Below are positions 35,831 through 49,219 of a stretch of 64,000 nt of DNA, one piece after another. The stretch comes from Agapanthus africanus (taxonomy: Eukaryota; Streptophyta; Magnoliopsida; Asparagales; Amaryllidaceae), in assembly GCA_030015575.1 (NCBI GenBank), contig JASDDO010000016.1, positions 67,143,396 to 67,207,395 on the forward strand, in the 5' to 3' direction. The position numbers were made by a program, and so were the translations under genes. Positions within the stretch are counted from its first letter, which is position 1, and the number at the start of each line of letters is the position of its first letter. Under the pieces are notes generated by a model. It ran no database searches, was not told the DNA's origin, and worked only from the letters and a program-made list of their open reading frames with translations.

Positions 35831-38800
35831 TGTCACGACCCAAAGTTTGGCCCGTGACCGGCACTTAACCACGTAACGTCTACAGGCGTAACGTGACTAA
35901 GGGAACCGGAAACCCAGAAAACAAACCAGTGAAAGTATAGAGTGTGATAGGAATTAAATGAAAGCACCAACTAACATGATAAGAAATCTAAGTAAACAAT
36001 CTCCAAGATAACAATATACGATGCCGTAGCGAAGCTCAAGATCCACAAGTGGGAACATCACAGATAGCATAAAACTGCGTAAGAAAAGTCGGCTCACAAC
36101 GAGCACGACACCAGAACACAAATAAGGTACAACATCGTCCTCACACTGTCTCTAAATCAAATACATACATGGTAGATGGAGAATACTAGATACAACAATG
36201 TACATACAGAAAGATAAACAGATACTGCACAAAACCCACCTATCAGCAAAAGAGCTAGTACACCAACTATGGGGGTATCTGTGTCAAAAGATGCAACCGC
36301 AGCCTGCCGCGACTACTCCGAAGGGCAACCTGCAACACTGTGGCACAACGGGGGTGAGTTGCCAACTCGTGAATAGAGATAACATATAAAGGTAATCGCG
36401 AGCATGCACATACTACGCTACTCTATCATATGCCAACAGGTGATATCAATAGGTGATAAGCGGTATGTGCAATAATCATGCAGGTACTCAATCAGGTACT
36501 GTACTACTGGACGAGGTACAAATGCTCTATCAGGTAATGCATCTACAGGATGAGGTACAAATGCTCTATCAAGTAATGCATCTACAGGATGAGGTACAAA
36601 TGAAATGCTGAGCAGGGGCAATATAATATCTACACGGAATGTCAACGTGGAATATATATAATCGGTTTCTCACTGCACCCAGATCTCCCAAAAATAGCTC
36701 ATGCGCCGGCACTCTCATCAGCCCTCGAATCCTGTACATCTCTGAGAATCCCGAGTGCCCAACATCGGCACCCAAATATCATAAATACTCGTGTCCAGCA
36801 TCGACACGCAAATCCTCATCCATCGGGCCCCGTCAATCCGGGTCAGCCCACGGGCTCCGTCTGCGGTAGCGGCCCTCGGCCCCAGCAGTACGGATCACCC
36901 CACATCCATCTATAGACTCTGATCAGTACACTCCGGGTAGCTGTCAGGTCCAACAAATCACCGGTAGGTAGTGGTCCCTCTGCCAGGCTCACCGTCTACT
37001 GCACAGCGAAACCGTTCTCGCCCCGGGATACCATACCGGGTCCACCATGTACCCGTAATCGGCCTCAACCGCCTCCTCGATTCGGGTTTCCATATATCAC
37101 TCTAGCACCGAGAAAACACATGGTGGACGCACCGAAATATCATATCAAGGGAACCGGGTTTTTAAATGATTACATATTTGAAATAGCCACGGTTTCCAAA
37201 TCCAGAAATCACATATAATCCAAACAAATACAAGTCAATGATCCGATATGATATGTGCGTCAAATGTAAATATCCAGTCAAGTTACATATAGATAAGTTA
37301 CAAGATAATAATCCGATGTGACATATACATCAGGTATGAATATCAAATCATGTCACATATAATGAGCTACAATGCAATGATCCGATGTGATATGTGTAGC
37401 AGGTATGAATATCAAGTCATGTCACATATAATGAACTAGAATGCAATGATCCGATGTGATATAGGCATCAAGTATGAATATATGGTCATGTCACAAATAG
37501 ATGAACTAGAATGCAATGATCCGATGTGATATAGGCATCAAGTATGAATATATGGTCATGTCACAAATAGATGAACTAGAATGCAATGATCCGATGTGAT
37601 ATAGGCATCAAGTATGAATATATGGTCATGTCACAAATAGATGAACTAGAATGCAATGATCCGATGTGATATAGGCACCAAGTATGAATATATGGTCATG
37701 TCACAAATAGATGAACTAGAATGCAATGATCCGATGTGATATAGGCACCAAGTATGAATATATGGTCATGTCACAAATAGATGAACTAGAATGCAATGAT
37801 CCGATGTGATATAGGCATCAAGTATGAATATATGGTCATGTCACAAATAGATGAACTAGAATGCAATGATCCGATGTGATATAGGCATCAAGTATGAATA
37901 TATGGTCATGTCACAAATAGATGAACTAGAATGCAATGATCCGATGTGATATAGGCATCAAGTATGAATATATGGTCATGTCACAAATAGATGAACTAGA
38001 ATGCAATGATCCGATGTGATATAGGCATCAAGTATGAATATATGGTCATGTCACAAATAGATGAACTAGAATGCAATGATCCGATGTGATATAGGCATCA
38101 AGTATGAATATATGGTCATGTCACAAATAGATGAACTAGAATGCAATGATCCGATGTGATATAGGCATCAAGTATGAATATATGGTCATGTCACAAATAG
38201 ATGAACTAGAATGCAATGCGTACAAAAATAGTAACCATGGACATGCAATATGTGTATATGGAACACTATAAGGTCCCATCGGCCCTGACGTAGAATGCCA
38301 TGCGGGCGATATCCCCGTAGATGTGAAATCTACTCACCGAAGTCTCTCGCTAGGTGTAGCCAACAACCTGCTTCCCTTTCTTCACTGCGTCCGCCGTACT
38401 CGCCTGCGAACCTAGAATTACACAATATATCATATGTAAGCTCGAAATTACACAAACGCGACATTAAAGCCGAACAAGTAACTCGTGTCGCGAACCAAGC
38501 GCGCGTGTGCGCGATACGCTAAAACGTGTGGTTACGCGTCTGAAACCACTCCGACGCGTCGCGATACGCAGAAACCCAAAACCCACACACACGTAACACG
38601 CGTGTCGCGAAAGGTTGAAAATACGGGAAAATAGGTATTCAGCTCCAGATTTTTATACAGGAAATATATTGCAAAACTAGATATACCAAAATAACTCACA
38701 TATAAGCAGAGACCCACACCCCAAACCCCAACCCAAATCTCCCCCATCTGGCCGCAATTTGCGGCCAGAATGCCCATTTCGGCGGCCAGACTTGGGAATT

Positions 38801-39714
38801 GGGTCCCCAGGTTTGGTTGGTGCACTCTATACCATACATACATGCTACAGTAATCACTAGTTTTGTTCTGAAAAGTCTCGGGTAGCAGCAGATTCCTACA
38901 GTGCCTAATATCAGTTCAAATCACACAATTTGCACAAAACTGGAACTTTATGGTATTTTGATGAAATCTGAAACAACCCTAGGTCTAATCCCACACTAAT
39001 AACTTGTTAACAAGCTAAACAAGTCACAACAAAAAAAACTTAACATATTACTCAAAAAACCCCTTCAAAAGCACTAAAAAGGCACAAAAAGTGATATTTC
39101 TAAACTAAACATGCAAGTTATGGAAATTTGGTGTTAGGGTTAAGATTTTATACCTTTAAAAGACCTTAGAACACCAAGGGTTCCAGCCCCTCCCTCAAGT
39201 GTGCAGGTTGGCCCTTGAACACCTCAAAAACCTCAATTTTTCATGTTTTATTGAAGGAAAAAGTATTGATTTGGGTAGGGTTTTGTTTGGGAATCAAGGG
39301 GAAGTGAAGAGGAGAAGAAAAGATGAAGAGAATGGGGGTTTATTTGCTGGAATTCTGCAGAGAATTCAGATGAGGGAAAGAGAGAGAGAGAAGAGAAGAA
39401 AATGGTCAAAAAGTCCACCCTTCACCTAACCACCATACCTATTTGTTTATTTGGATTTTGACTTATAAAAAGAATGGTTCATGCAAGGATTAATTGATGG
39501 GCAAAAATAAACTTGCAACCATGCACCAAGAATGGTTAACAAGTCACAAAAAGCCTAAGTATGCAAGGTGCACCCTACAAAGGAAAAATTCCAAAAAAGC
39601 TAACGCTACCAATAAGAACTATAACTAAAAATCCTAAGAACACATATATAAATATAAACATACACGACCACTAATTATCACCACAACCATCAAACGGGAA
39701 TTCAAAGTGTTACA
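35831..39714 (-). repeat. Left (3') LTR of the Tekay-like element
   Basis: TGTCACGACCCAAAG...GTGTTACA. Contains the 70-bp minisatellite (37446-38215) and a GA-rich run near 39370-39400. Small frames are chance and recur in the other LTR. Confidence 0.93.
37239..38215. repeat. 70-bp minisatellite, 11 regular units plus 3 diverged
   Basis: Regular units start every 70 bases from 37446 to 38146 and end at 38215, keyed on atgatccgatgtgatatagg. Two of them (about 37675 and 37745) carry cacc in place of catc. Three diverged units precede them from about 37239. No spacers, so not CRISPR-like. Confidence 0.95.
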
Positions 39715-39728
39715 ATCTACCCCCCTTA
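39715..39728 (-). other. Polypurine tract of the Tekay-like element
   Basis: Minus strand TAAGGGGGGTAGAT directly before the 3' LTR. Confidence 0.85.
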
Positions 39729-39756
39729 AGGAAATTCGGTCCCTGAATTTAAAAAT

Positions 39757-42700
39757 CTACCAATACGCACCTTCAAAAAGATGGGGATACCTCTTCCTCA
39801 TCTCGCTCTCGGTCTCCCAAGTGACCTCCTCCCTGCTCTGGCCGCGCCAAAGTACCTTGACGGACGGTATCTCTTTCGACCTCAATTTCTTCACTTGTCG
39901 ATCCAAAATCATCACTGGCTGCTCTGCATAGGAAAGATCGCGCTCAAGCTCGATCGGCGGGTGCTGAATCGCATGCGAAGGATCATGAAGATATCGGCGG
40001 AGCATCGAAACGTGAAATATGGGGTGCACGTCTGGAAAACTGGGCGGAAGGGATAATCGATACACAACTGCACCAATACGCTCAAGGATCTCGAAGGGGC
40101 CTACGTATCTGGGACTAAGCTTCCCCTTCCTCCCAAATCTCATCACGCCCTTCATTGGGGAGACCCTCAAGAAAACATGATCACCAACAAAAAACTCAAG
40201 TCTGCGTCGACGACGGTCCGCATAAGATTTCTGCCTACTCTGGGCTGCTCTCATCCTATCGCGAATCAACTGGATCTTCGCCGTCGTCTCCTCAACGATC
40301 TGTGGCCCTAAAATACCGCTCTCACTGAGCTCTGTCCAGCAAGTAGGCGACCTGCATTTCCTCCCATAAAGAGCCTCAAACGGTGCCATCTGAATGGTCT
40401 CCTGGTAGCTGTTGTTGTAGGAGAACTCTACTAAGGGCAAATGATGATCCTAGCTACCTCCGAAGTCCAATACGCATGCTCTGAGCATGTCCTCGAGAGT
40501 CTGAATAGTCCGCTCTGACTGTCCGTCGGTCTGCGGATGGAATGCTGTGCTGAAACTCAAGCGAGTGCCCAGAGCCTCCTGAAGCCTCTGCCATAGCCGG
40601 CTGGTAAACTGGGTGCCTCTATCGGACACGATGCATGTCGGAACTCCGTGCAGTCGCACAATCTGATCAATGTAAACCTGGGCATACTGAGTAAATCCGA
40701 AATTCGTCTTTACCGGTAGGAAGTGAGCCGCTTTAGTCAAACGATCCACGATCACCCAGATGGAGTCATACCCTCGACTAGTCCTGGGTAGACCCACAAT
40801 GAAGTCCATAGATATCTGTTCCCATTTCCACTCCGGAATGGGTAATGGCTGTAGCTCTCCCGCGGGCCTCTGGTGCTCAGCCTTGACTTGCTGACAAGTC
40901 AGGCATCTCGACACAAAATCTGCAATGTCCCTTTTCATACCGTCCCACCAGTAAACATCTCTCAAGTCATGGTACATCTTGGTGGAACCGGGATGAACAC
41001 TATATACCGATCGATGTGCATCCTCAAGAATCTCGCGCCGTAATCCCTCAGCATCCGGTACGCACAGTCTAGCCCCAAATCGTAGTATCCCCTGATCGTC
41101 GATCACGAACTCGGAAAATCTGCCCTGTCCCATCTGTGTCCTGATCTCTGAACAGCGGTCATCACTGTGCTGTGCCTCGTATATACGGTCAAGCAACTGT
41201 GGGCGTGCACGAACATGCGCCATCTGTCCCCCGCTCGGCATAAACTCAAACTGTACCCGGCTGTCACATAAGATCTGCCAATCTGCCGACGACTGCCTCT
41301 GCACTGCGCTCACACAAGATAGACTACCCCCGGGCCTCCTGCTCAACGCATCTGCCACTACATTCGCCTTGCCCGGGTGATATAAGATCTCACAATCGTA
41401 GTCCTTCACTAACTCCATCCATCGACGCTGTCTAAGGTTCAGGTCTCGCTGCTGAAATATGTACTTTAAGCTTTTGTGGTCAGTGAATATCTGGCACGAC
41501 TCTCCTTACAGATAATGTCGCCAGATCTTGAATGCAAAGACCACTGCAGCCATCTCCAGATCATGAGTAGGGTAATTCTGTTCATGTTTCTTTAATTGCC
41601 GTGAAGCATACGCAATCACCCTGTCATGCTGCATCAAAACGCATCCCAGCCCCACTCGTGATGCATCGCAGTAGACCGCAAATCCGCCTGATCCTGAAGG
41701 CAATGATAGCACTGGTGTCGTAGTCAGTAGAGCTCGTAACCGCTGGAAACTGTGCTCACACTCCTCCGTCCAATCGAAGTGAACTCCCTTCCGGGTCAAC
41801 CCGGTCAACGGTGTAGCAATGCGGGAGAAGTCCTGCATAAATCGCCTGTAATAACCTGCCAGCTCTAGAAAGCTGCGAACCTCCGTCACTGACGTGGGTC
41901 TAGGCCAACTCCGAACTGCCTCTATTTTTCTCGGGTCGACACATATACCACCTCGTGTAATCACGTGGCCCAAGAAGTCTACGCTGTCTAGCCAGAAGGC
42001 ACACTTGGAGAATTTGGCGAAAAGCTGATGCTCCCTCAAGGTCTGCAGTGAAATCTGCAGGTGCTGCTCGTGCTCCTTTCTACTCCGAGAATACACCAAG
42101 ATATCGTCAATAAACACTATAATGAACAAATCGAGGTACGGCCGGAAAATACGGTTCATCATGTCCATAAATGCTGCTGAAGCGTTGGTGAGTCCGAACG
42201 ACATCACCAAAAACTCATAATGGCCGTAACGTGTACGGAAAGCTGTCCGGGGAATGTCCTCCTGTCGAACCCGCAGCTGATGGTAGCCTGATCGCAAATC
42301 GATCCTCGAAAAGTATCCTGCCCCCTGAAGCTGGTCGAACAAATCGTCGATGCGTGGCAAAGGATATCTGTTCTGCACTGTCACCATGTTCAGCTGGCGG
42401 TAGTCAATACACAAACGCATGCTGCCGTCCTTCTTCTTGACGAACAGGACTGGGGCACCCCAAGGAGAAACACTGGGTCGAATAAGTCCCTTATCCAGCA
42501 AGTCCTGCAACTGACCCTTCAACTCTCTAAGTTCCGCCGGGGCCATCCGATAAGGCGGTACTGAAATAGGCCCCGTGCCAGGAACCAAATCAATGCAGAA
42601 AGAAATATCACGCTCGGGCGGTAGCCCAGGAAGCTCGTCAGGGAACACATCAGGGAACTCGCTAACCACCAGAACCTGATCCAGAGGAACCTCTGTAGCT

Positions 42701-44487
42701 CTAGTATCGCAAACATGTGCGAGAAATCCCTGACATCCCTTCCGCAAAAGCTGTCCAGCGCAAACAGAAGAAATCACACAGTGAGGGGTGGCACTACGGT
42801 CCCCCAACACAACAACAACCGACTCGCCGGGAAAACAAAATCGAACTGTCTTCTCGCGGCAGTCAACAGAAGCATAGCACGTGGCTAACCAATCCATGCC
42901 CAAAAGAACGTTGAAGTCCAGCATCTCAAGAAGGATCAAGTCGACCGACAACTCTCTCTCGCCAATACGGACGGTACAGGATCGGAACACGTGCCTAGCA
43001 ACAAACGACTCTCCCACAGGAGTAGTCACAACAAGCGGCTGGTCAAGTAAACCGGACTCTCTACCCAAACTCGGCACAAAGTGTGTGGATACGTACGAGT
43101 GCGTGGATCCGGGATCGAATAACACGTGTGCATCAATCGAACATACAGAAAGGATACCTGAGACCACCGCATTGGACGCCTGCGCGTCCTGATGCGTCAA
43201 AGCAAACACTCGCGCCAGTCCTCCACCTGCAACTGACTGTCCCCTGCCGGCCGCCGGCTGTCCTCTACCTCGGCCACCTCGTCCTCTATGAACAAATCCT
43301 CCATGACCACGACCTCTCCGTGCATGCGTCTGATGCGGAGTAACAGCAGGTACTATCGGCAATGCCGTCTGGGGTGGTGAAGGTGGTAATGTAACATACG
43401 GTGCTGCCGCCCCACTCCGGGGTACCTCAGGACAATCTCGCACACGATGATAAGAACTCCCGCAACGGTAACATCCCGATGACGGTCTCTGGCCCTCCTG
43501 GGAATAGGAGCTAAACAATCGGCCTCGTCTCGAATCTCTGCCACCTGCAAGGTGCCTGTCACGACGCCGGAATGGCCGTCTCTGCACTGACGTATCTGCA
43601 CGAACTCTCTTCGGCCCTGGAACTGCCGAAGTCTCAGCAAGGCGCTCCTCTACTAATAATGCCGCATCAACTGCTGCTGCGTATGTCTCGTAATGCTGCG
43701 CGCTGATAGCAAGGAATAATGGTGTGAGCAAACCTCGGACAAATCTCTTAACTCGCAACTCCTCAGTAGCCACTAGGTACGGGGCATAGATAGCTAGCTC
43801 TGTGAACAGCACGTCGTACTCTGCCACTGACATCCCTGGTGTCTGGCGTAAGGACTCAAATCTGCGTGCTCGGGCATCCCTAACACTCTGAGGAAGAAAA
43901 CGGGCAAGGAATAGCGCGACAAACTCGGTCCAGGTCATAGGAGGAAGACCCGCTGCTCTGCCCTTCTCAACTGAATCACACCACTTTTGTGCAAGACCTT
44001 CTAGGCGAAAGCTCGCTAACTCGACCCATCTCGCATCCGCGCATCTAAGTGAACGACATATACGGGCCATCTTATCAAGGAAGGACTGGGGGTCCTTGGC
44101 TGTGTCGGTGCCTGTGAAAGCCGGAGGCTTTAGCCTCATGAACTCTGATAGCGATACCGTAATCACCTCCGTGGCTGCAGGGGCAACTGGCTGTGTGGTA
44201 GGTACCATCGCGGTCGCTGGAACAGGTGGAGCTACCTCTGGTTGTTGTGCTTGAAGCGTCTCAACTAGCGATCCTATCATCTCGCGCATCTCCTGCATGC
44301 TAGATCCCACCGTCTGGCGCATCTCCTGCACACCAGCCCCTAGCGTGGCGATCTGATCTGTCAAAGGAGGAACAGTCTGCTCAGGTACAACGGGTGCACT
44401 GCCCGGATCAGTCCTCGTCTCGGACGAGTCAACTCGAATCTCGGCCCTCGCGGCCGCTCTCTGTGCCCTCGTAGTCTTTGGCGGCAT
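39757..44487 (-). pseudogene. Tekay-like gag-pol polyprotein with two nonsense codons
   Basis: One 1576-codon frame from ATG at 44487 ([17 protein letters not shown]). Positions: capsid region about 120-310; zinc knuckle [14 protein letters not shown] 339-352; protease LFDPGSTHS, Asp 458; RT with [13 protein letters not shown] and FIDDILVYS (Asp 794-795); RNase H YCDAS, Asp 941; integrase HHCC zinc region with [11 protein letters not shown], catalytic Asp 1228, Asp 1289 and Glu 1325, a DD35E spacing; chromodomain-like tail (LDRQVKKLRSKEIPSVKVLW) from about 1520. Stops: TAA at 41506-41508 (codon 994, in RNase H after KIWRHYL) and TAG at 40450-40452 (codon 1346, where relatives have Trp). RT reads [13 protein letters not shown] where most relatives have Pro at two of these sites. 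No frameshift is seen. The in-frame sequence upstream to 44556 is probably not translated. Confidence 0.93.
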
Positions 44488-44708
44488 ATTGGCTGAAAAG
44501 AACAATAGGATTCGATAAGGATACGGAAATCGAATCGCGAGAATGTATATAATCAAGAAGGAAATTTATATCAACAAGTCCCAGGGTCGCGTAGGCGGAG
44601 TACCGTGTCGTGAGTATGCCGCGGAACATACACACGCTACGCTACCCTGCCGCAGTTACCTACTCCATCATACCAGGGTCATCCTACACTCCGAAAGGTA
44701 AAACCTAC

Positions 44709-44720
44709 GCTCTGATACCA
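44709..44720 (-). other. Primer-binding site of the Tekay-like element
   Basis: TGGTATCAGAGC on the minus strand, four bases from the 5' LTR at 44725; initiator tRNA-Met type. Confidence 0.9.
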
Positions 44721-44724
44721 ACTT

Positions 44725-47700
44725 TGTCACGACCCAAAGTTTGGCCCGTGACCGGCACTTAACCACGTAACGTCTACAGGCGTAACGTGACTAAGGGAAC
44801 CGGAAACCCAGAAAACAAACCAGTGAAAGTATAGAGTGTGATAGGAATTAAATGAAAGCACCAACTAACATGATAAGAAATCTAAGTAAACAATCTCTAA
44901 GATAACAATATACGACGCCGTAGCGAAGCTCAAGATCCACAAGTGGGAACATCACAGATAGCATAAAACTGCGTAAGAAAAGTCGGCTCACAACGAGCAC
45001 GACACCAGAACACAAATAAGGTACAACATCGTCCTCACACTGTCTCTAAATCAAATACATACATGGTAGATGGAGAATACTAGATACAACAATGTACATA
45101 CAGAAAGATAAACAGATACCGCACAAAACCCACCTATCAGCAAAAGAGCTAGTACACCAACTATGGGGGTATCTGTGTCAAAAGATGCAACCGCAGCCTG
45201 CCGCGACTACTCCGAAGGGCAACCTGCAACACTGTGGCACAACGGGGGTGAGTTGCCAACTCGTGAATAGAGATAACATATAAAGGTAATCGCGAGCATG
45301 CACATACTACGCTACTCTATCATATGCCAACAGGTGATATCAATAGGTGATAAGCGGTATGTGCAATAATCATGCAGGTACTCAATCAGGTACTGTACTA
45401 CTGGACGAGGTACAAATGCTCTATCAGGTAATCCATCTATAGGATGAGGTACAAATGCTCTATCAGGTAATGCATCTACAGGATGAGGTACAAATGAAAT
45501 GCTGAGCAGGGGCAATATAATATCTACACGGAATGTCAACGTGGAATATATATAATCGGTTTCTCACTGCAACCAGATCTCCCAAAAATAGCTCATGTGC
45601 CGGCACTCTCATCGGCCCTCGAATCCTGTACATCTCTGAGAATCCCGAGTGCCCAACATCGGCACCCAAATATCATAAATACTCGTGTCCAGCATCGACA
45701 CGCAAATCCTCATCCATCGGGCCCCGTCAATCCGGGTCAGCCCACGGGCTCCGTCTGCGGTAGCGGCCCTCGGCCCCAGCAGTACGGATCACCCCATATC
45801 CATCTATAGACTCTGATCAGTACACTCCGGGTAGCTGTCAGGTCCAACAAATCACCGATAGGTAGTGGTCCCTCTGCCAGGCTCACCGTCTACTGCACAG
45901 CGAAACCGTTCTCGCCCCGGGGTACCATACCGGGTCCACCATGTACCCGTAATCGGCCTCAACCGCCTCCTCGATTCGGGTTTCCATATATCACTCTAGC
46001 ACCGAGAAAACACATGGTGGACGCACCGAAATATCATATCAAGGGAACCGGGTTTTTAAATGATTACATATTTGAAATAGCCACGGTTCCCAAATCCAGA
46101 AATCACATATAATCCAAACAAATACAAGTCAATGATCCGATATGATATGTGCGTCAAATGTAAATATCCAGTCAAGTTACATATAGATAAGTTACAAGAT
46201 AATAATCCGATGTGACATATACATCAGGTATGAATATCAAATCATGTCACATATAATGAGCTACAATGCAATGATCCGATGTGATATGTGTAGCAGGTAT
46301 GAATATATGGTCATGTCACATATAATGAACTAGAATGCAATGATCCGATGTGATATAGGCATCAAGTATGAATATATGGTCATGTCACAAATAGATGAAC
46401 TAGAATGCAATGATCCGATGTGATATAGGCATCAAGTATGAATATATGGTCATGTCACAAATAGATGAACTAGAATGCAATGATCCGATGTGATATAGGC
46501 ATCAAGTATGAATATATGGTCATGTCACAAATAGATGAACTAGAATGCAATGATCCGATGTGATATAGGCATCAAGTATGAATATATGGTCATGTCACAA
46601 ATAGATGAACTAGAATGCAATGATCCGATGTGATATAGGCATCAAGTATGAATATATGGTCATGTCACAAATAGATGAACTAGAATGCAATGATCCGATG
46701 TGATATAGGCATCAAGTATGAATATATGGTCATGTCACAAATAGATGAACTAGAATGCAATGATCCGATGTGATATAGGCATCAAGTATGAATATATGGT
46801 CATGTCACAAATAGATGAACTAGAATGCAATGATCCGATGTGATATAGGCATCAAGTATGAATATATGGTCATGTCACAAATAGATGAACTAGAATGCAA
46901 TGCGTACAAAAATAGTAACCATGGACATGCAATATGTGTATATGGAACACTATAAGGTCCCATCGGCCCTGACGTAGAACGCCATGCGGGCGATATCCCC
47001 GTAGTTGTGAAATCTACTCACCGAAGTCTCTCGCTAGGTGTAGCCAACAACCTGCTTCCCTTTCTTCACTGCGTCCGCCGTACTCGCCTGCGAACCTAGA
47101 ATTACACAATATATCATATGTAAGCTCGAAATTACACAAACGCGACATTAAAGCCGAACAAATAACTCGTGTCGCGAACCAAGCGCGCGTGTGCGCGATA
47201 CGCTAAAACGTGTGGTTACGCGTCTGAAATCACTCCGACATGTCGCGATACGCAGAAACCCAAAACCCACACACACGTAACACGCGTGTCGCGAAAGGTT
47301 GAAAATACGGGAAAATAGGTATTCAGCTCCAGATTTTTATACAGGAAATATATTGCAAAACTAGATATACCAAAATAACTCACATATAAGCAGAGACCCA
47401 CACCCTAAACCCCAACCCAAATCTCCCCCATCTGGCCGCAATTTGCGGCCAGAATGCCCATTTCGGCGGCCAGACTTGGGAATTGGGTCCCCATGTTTGG
47501 TTGGTGCACTCTATACCATACATACATGCTACAGTAATTACTAGTTTTGTTCTGAAAAGTCTCGGGTAGCAGCAGATTCCTACAGTGCCTAATATCAGTT
47601 CAAATCACACAATTTGCACAAAACTGGAACTTTATGGTATTTTGATGAAATCTGAAACAACCCTAGGTCTAATCCCACACTAATAACTTGTTAACAAGCT

Positions 47701-48398
47701 AAACAAGTCACAACAACAAAAACTTATCATATTACTCAAAAAAACCCTTCAAAAGCACTAAAAAGGCACAAAAAGTGATATTTCTAAACTAAACATGCAA
47801 GTTATGGAAATTTGGTGTTAGGGTTAAGATTTTATACCTTTAAAAGACCTTAGAACACCAAGGGTTCCAGCCCCTCCCTCAAGTGTGCAGGTTGGCCCTT
47901 GAACACCTCAAAAACCTCAATTTTTCATGTTTTATTGAAGGAAAAAGTATTGATTTGGGTAGGGTTTTGTTTGGGAATCAAGGGGAAGTGAAGAGGAGAA
48001 GAAAAGATGAAGAGAATGGGGGTTTATTTGCTGGAATTCTGCAGAGAATTCAGATGAGGGAAAGAGAGAGAGAGAAGAGAAGAAAATGGTCAAAAAGTCC
48101 ACCCTTCACCTAACCACCATACCTATTTGTTTATTTGGATTTTGACTTATAAAAAGAATGGTTCATGCAAGGATTAATTGATGGGGAAAAATAAACTTGC
48201 AACCATGCACCAAGAATGATTAACAAGTCACAAAAAGCCTAAGTATCCAAGGTGCACCCTACAAAGGAAAAATTCCAAAAAAGCTAACACTACCAATAAG
48301 AACTATAACTAAAAATCCTAAGAACACATATATAAATATAAACATACACGACCACTAATTATCACCACAACCATCAAACGGGAATTCAAAGTGTTACA
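44725..48398 (-). repeat. Right (5') LTR of the Tekay-like element
   Basis: 3674 bp, same ends as the left LTR, with eight regular 70-bp units. Followed directly by TNP2 coding sequence. Confidence 0.93.
46340..46899. repeat. 70-bp minisatellite, 8 regular units
   Basis: Units start at 46340, 46410, 46480, 46550, 46620, 46690, 46760 and 46830, identical in phase to the other LTR but three units shorter. Confidence 0.95.
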
Positions 48399-48597
48399 AT
48401 ACAATTTAAGTACCCATAAAAAATCACACCGTCGCAATCCCACTATTCTGAGTGGTTCTAGATGTTTCTATGTTCTTAACTTCGAATTTGTATCCAAGGA
48501 CACCGAATTCTTTATAATATGCAACCTCCATACAAAGAAATTGAGCTAAACATCTTGAATCACTCTCAAATGATGCAGACAAGTTCGGATCGTGGAT
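48399..48597 (-). pseudogene. CACTA TNP2 transposase, DUF4216 exon, part 1
   Basis: Exon after acceptor ...GTTAG at 48598. Text: FLCMEVAYYKEFGVLGYKFE, then SRTTQNSGIATV, the start of the DUF4216 region. A stop then appears, but a shifted frame gives FYGYLN and joins 35830 in phase across the Tekay insertion. So this exon carries an indel near 48420 as well as the insertion. Confidence 0.8.
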
Positions 48598-48684
48598 CTA
48601 ACAAAATAAATTTTACGACAAATACATAACGATATAAGTTTAGACTAAAACTGATAGCAATAACATGTTATTCGAATAACTTAC

Positions 48685-48784
48685 ATAATCTGTGACCCAA
48701 TCGCAAAAATTATCCTGATGATATTTTTCCAATCGTTCATCGTTCCAATCAGGATGCCCCTCACGTACCTCGTTAAAATGAATT
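48685..48784 (-). pseudogene. CACTA TNP2 transposase, 100-bp internal exon
   Basis: Open frame IHFNEVREGHPDWNDERLEK then YHQDNFCDWVTDY, ended by donor GTAAGT. Phase agrees with both neighbours (two bases carried in, none carried out). Matches the segment between DUF4218 and DUF4216 in TNP2 proteins. Confidence 0.75.
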
Positions 48785-48873
48785 CTTTTTTCGACAAATA
48801 AGGGTGACATTAATATTATATCATTTCATACACACACAAACACAAATATAACAATTAATCCAAAAAAACTTAC

Positions 48874-49134
48874 TCTCTAATTTGTTCAAGACATGCGCAA
48901 TTAAGCAAGATAAACCGGTATATCGTGTTGATAAACATAGTGTCTACCCTCTTATAATCGGCTTTACCATATGGTCCGTCTTGAATTCTTCGAGGCTGGT
49001 TAAGTCTCATCTCAATGTTCTCGTCCAGATAGCGGTAACAAAATGTGGTTACTTCATCAAGAAAATAACCTTGCATGATTGAACCCTCTAGTCGATTTTT
49101 ATTGCGTATATACTTTTTAATAGTGTAGAGGTAC
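48874..49134 (-). pseudogene. CACTA TNP2 transposase, exon with end of DUF4218
   Basis: After an 85-bp intron (49135-49219) the frame runs YLYTIKKYIRNKNRLEGSI, GYFLDEVTTFCYRYLDENIE, to CLEQIRE and a GTAAGT donor. The codon for Arg in PIERY is split across the intron. Confidence 0.85.
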
Positions 49135-49219
49135 CTAAACAAAATATTAAATAAATAAATACGGGCATACAGGACAACAATAATTTTAAAAATTGCACGA
49201 AACGAAAAGTTCCACGTAC

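Larger units (their letters stand above)
35831..48398 (-). mobile_element. Tekay/Del-like Ty3/gypsy element, nearly intact
   Basis: LTRs 35831-39714 (3884 bp) and 44725-48398 (3674 bp), minus-strand primer site 44709-44720, polypurine tract 39715-39728, and a single gag-pol frame broken by two stops. The LTR length difference is exactly three 70-bp tandem units. LTRs differ at about 31 other sites by hand count (under 1%). The flanks share atac on both sides (35825-35828 and 48399-48402), so the duplication is present but not a clean 5 bp. It is inserted in the last part of the TNP2 coding sequence. A chromodomain-like C-terminus supports a chromovirus. Confidence 0.95.

Noticed and set aside
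37446-38215. Regular 70-bp repeats as a CRISPR-like array
   Set aside because: Units are contiguous with no spacers, lie inside an LTR, and recur in the partner LTR. This is a minisatellite.
39360-39410. GA-rich run as a polypurine tract
   Set aside because: It lies inside the LTR, is shared by both LTRs (also 48060-48090), and the true tract is at 39715-39728.
42231-43343. Plus-strand frames opposite the Tekay polyprotein
   Set aside because: They are antisense shadows of the gag-protease-RT frame with no domain of their own.
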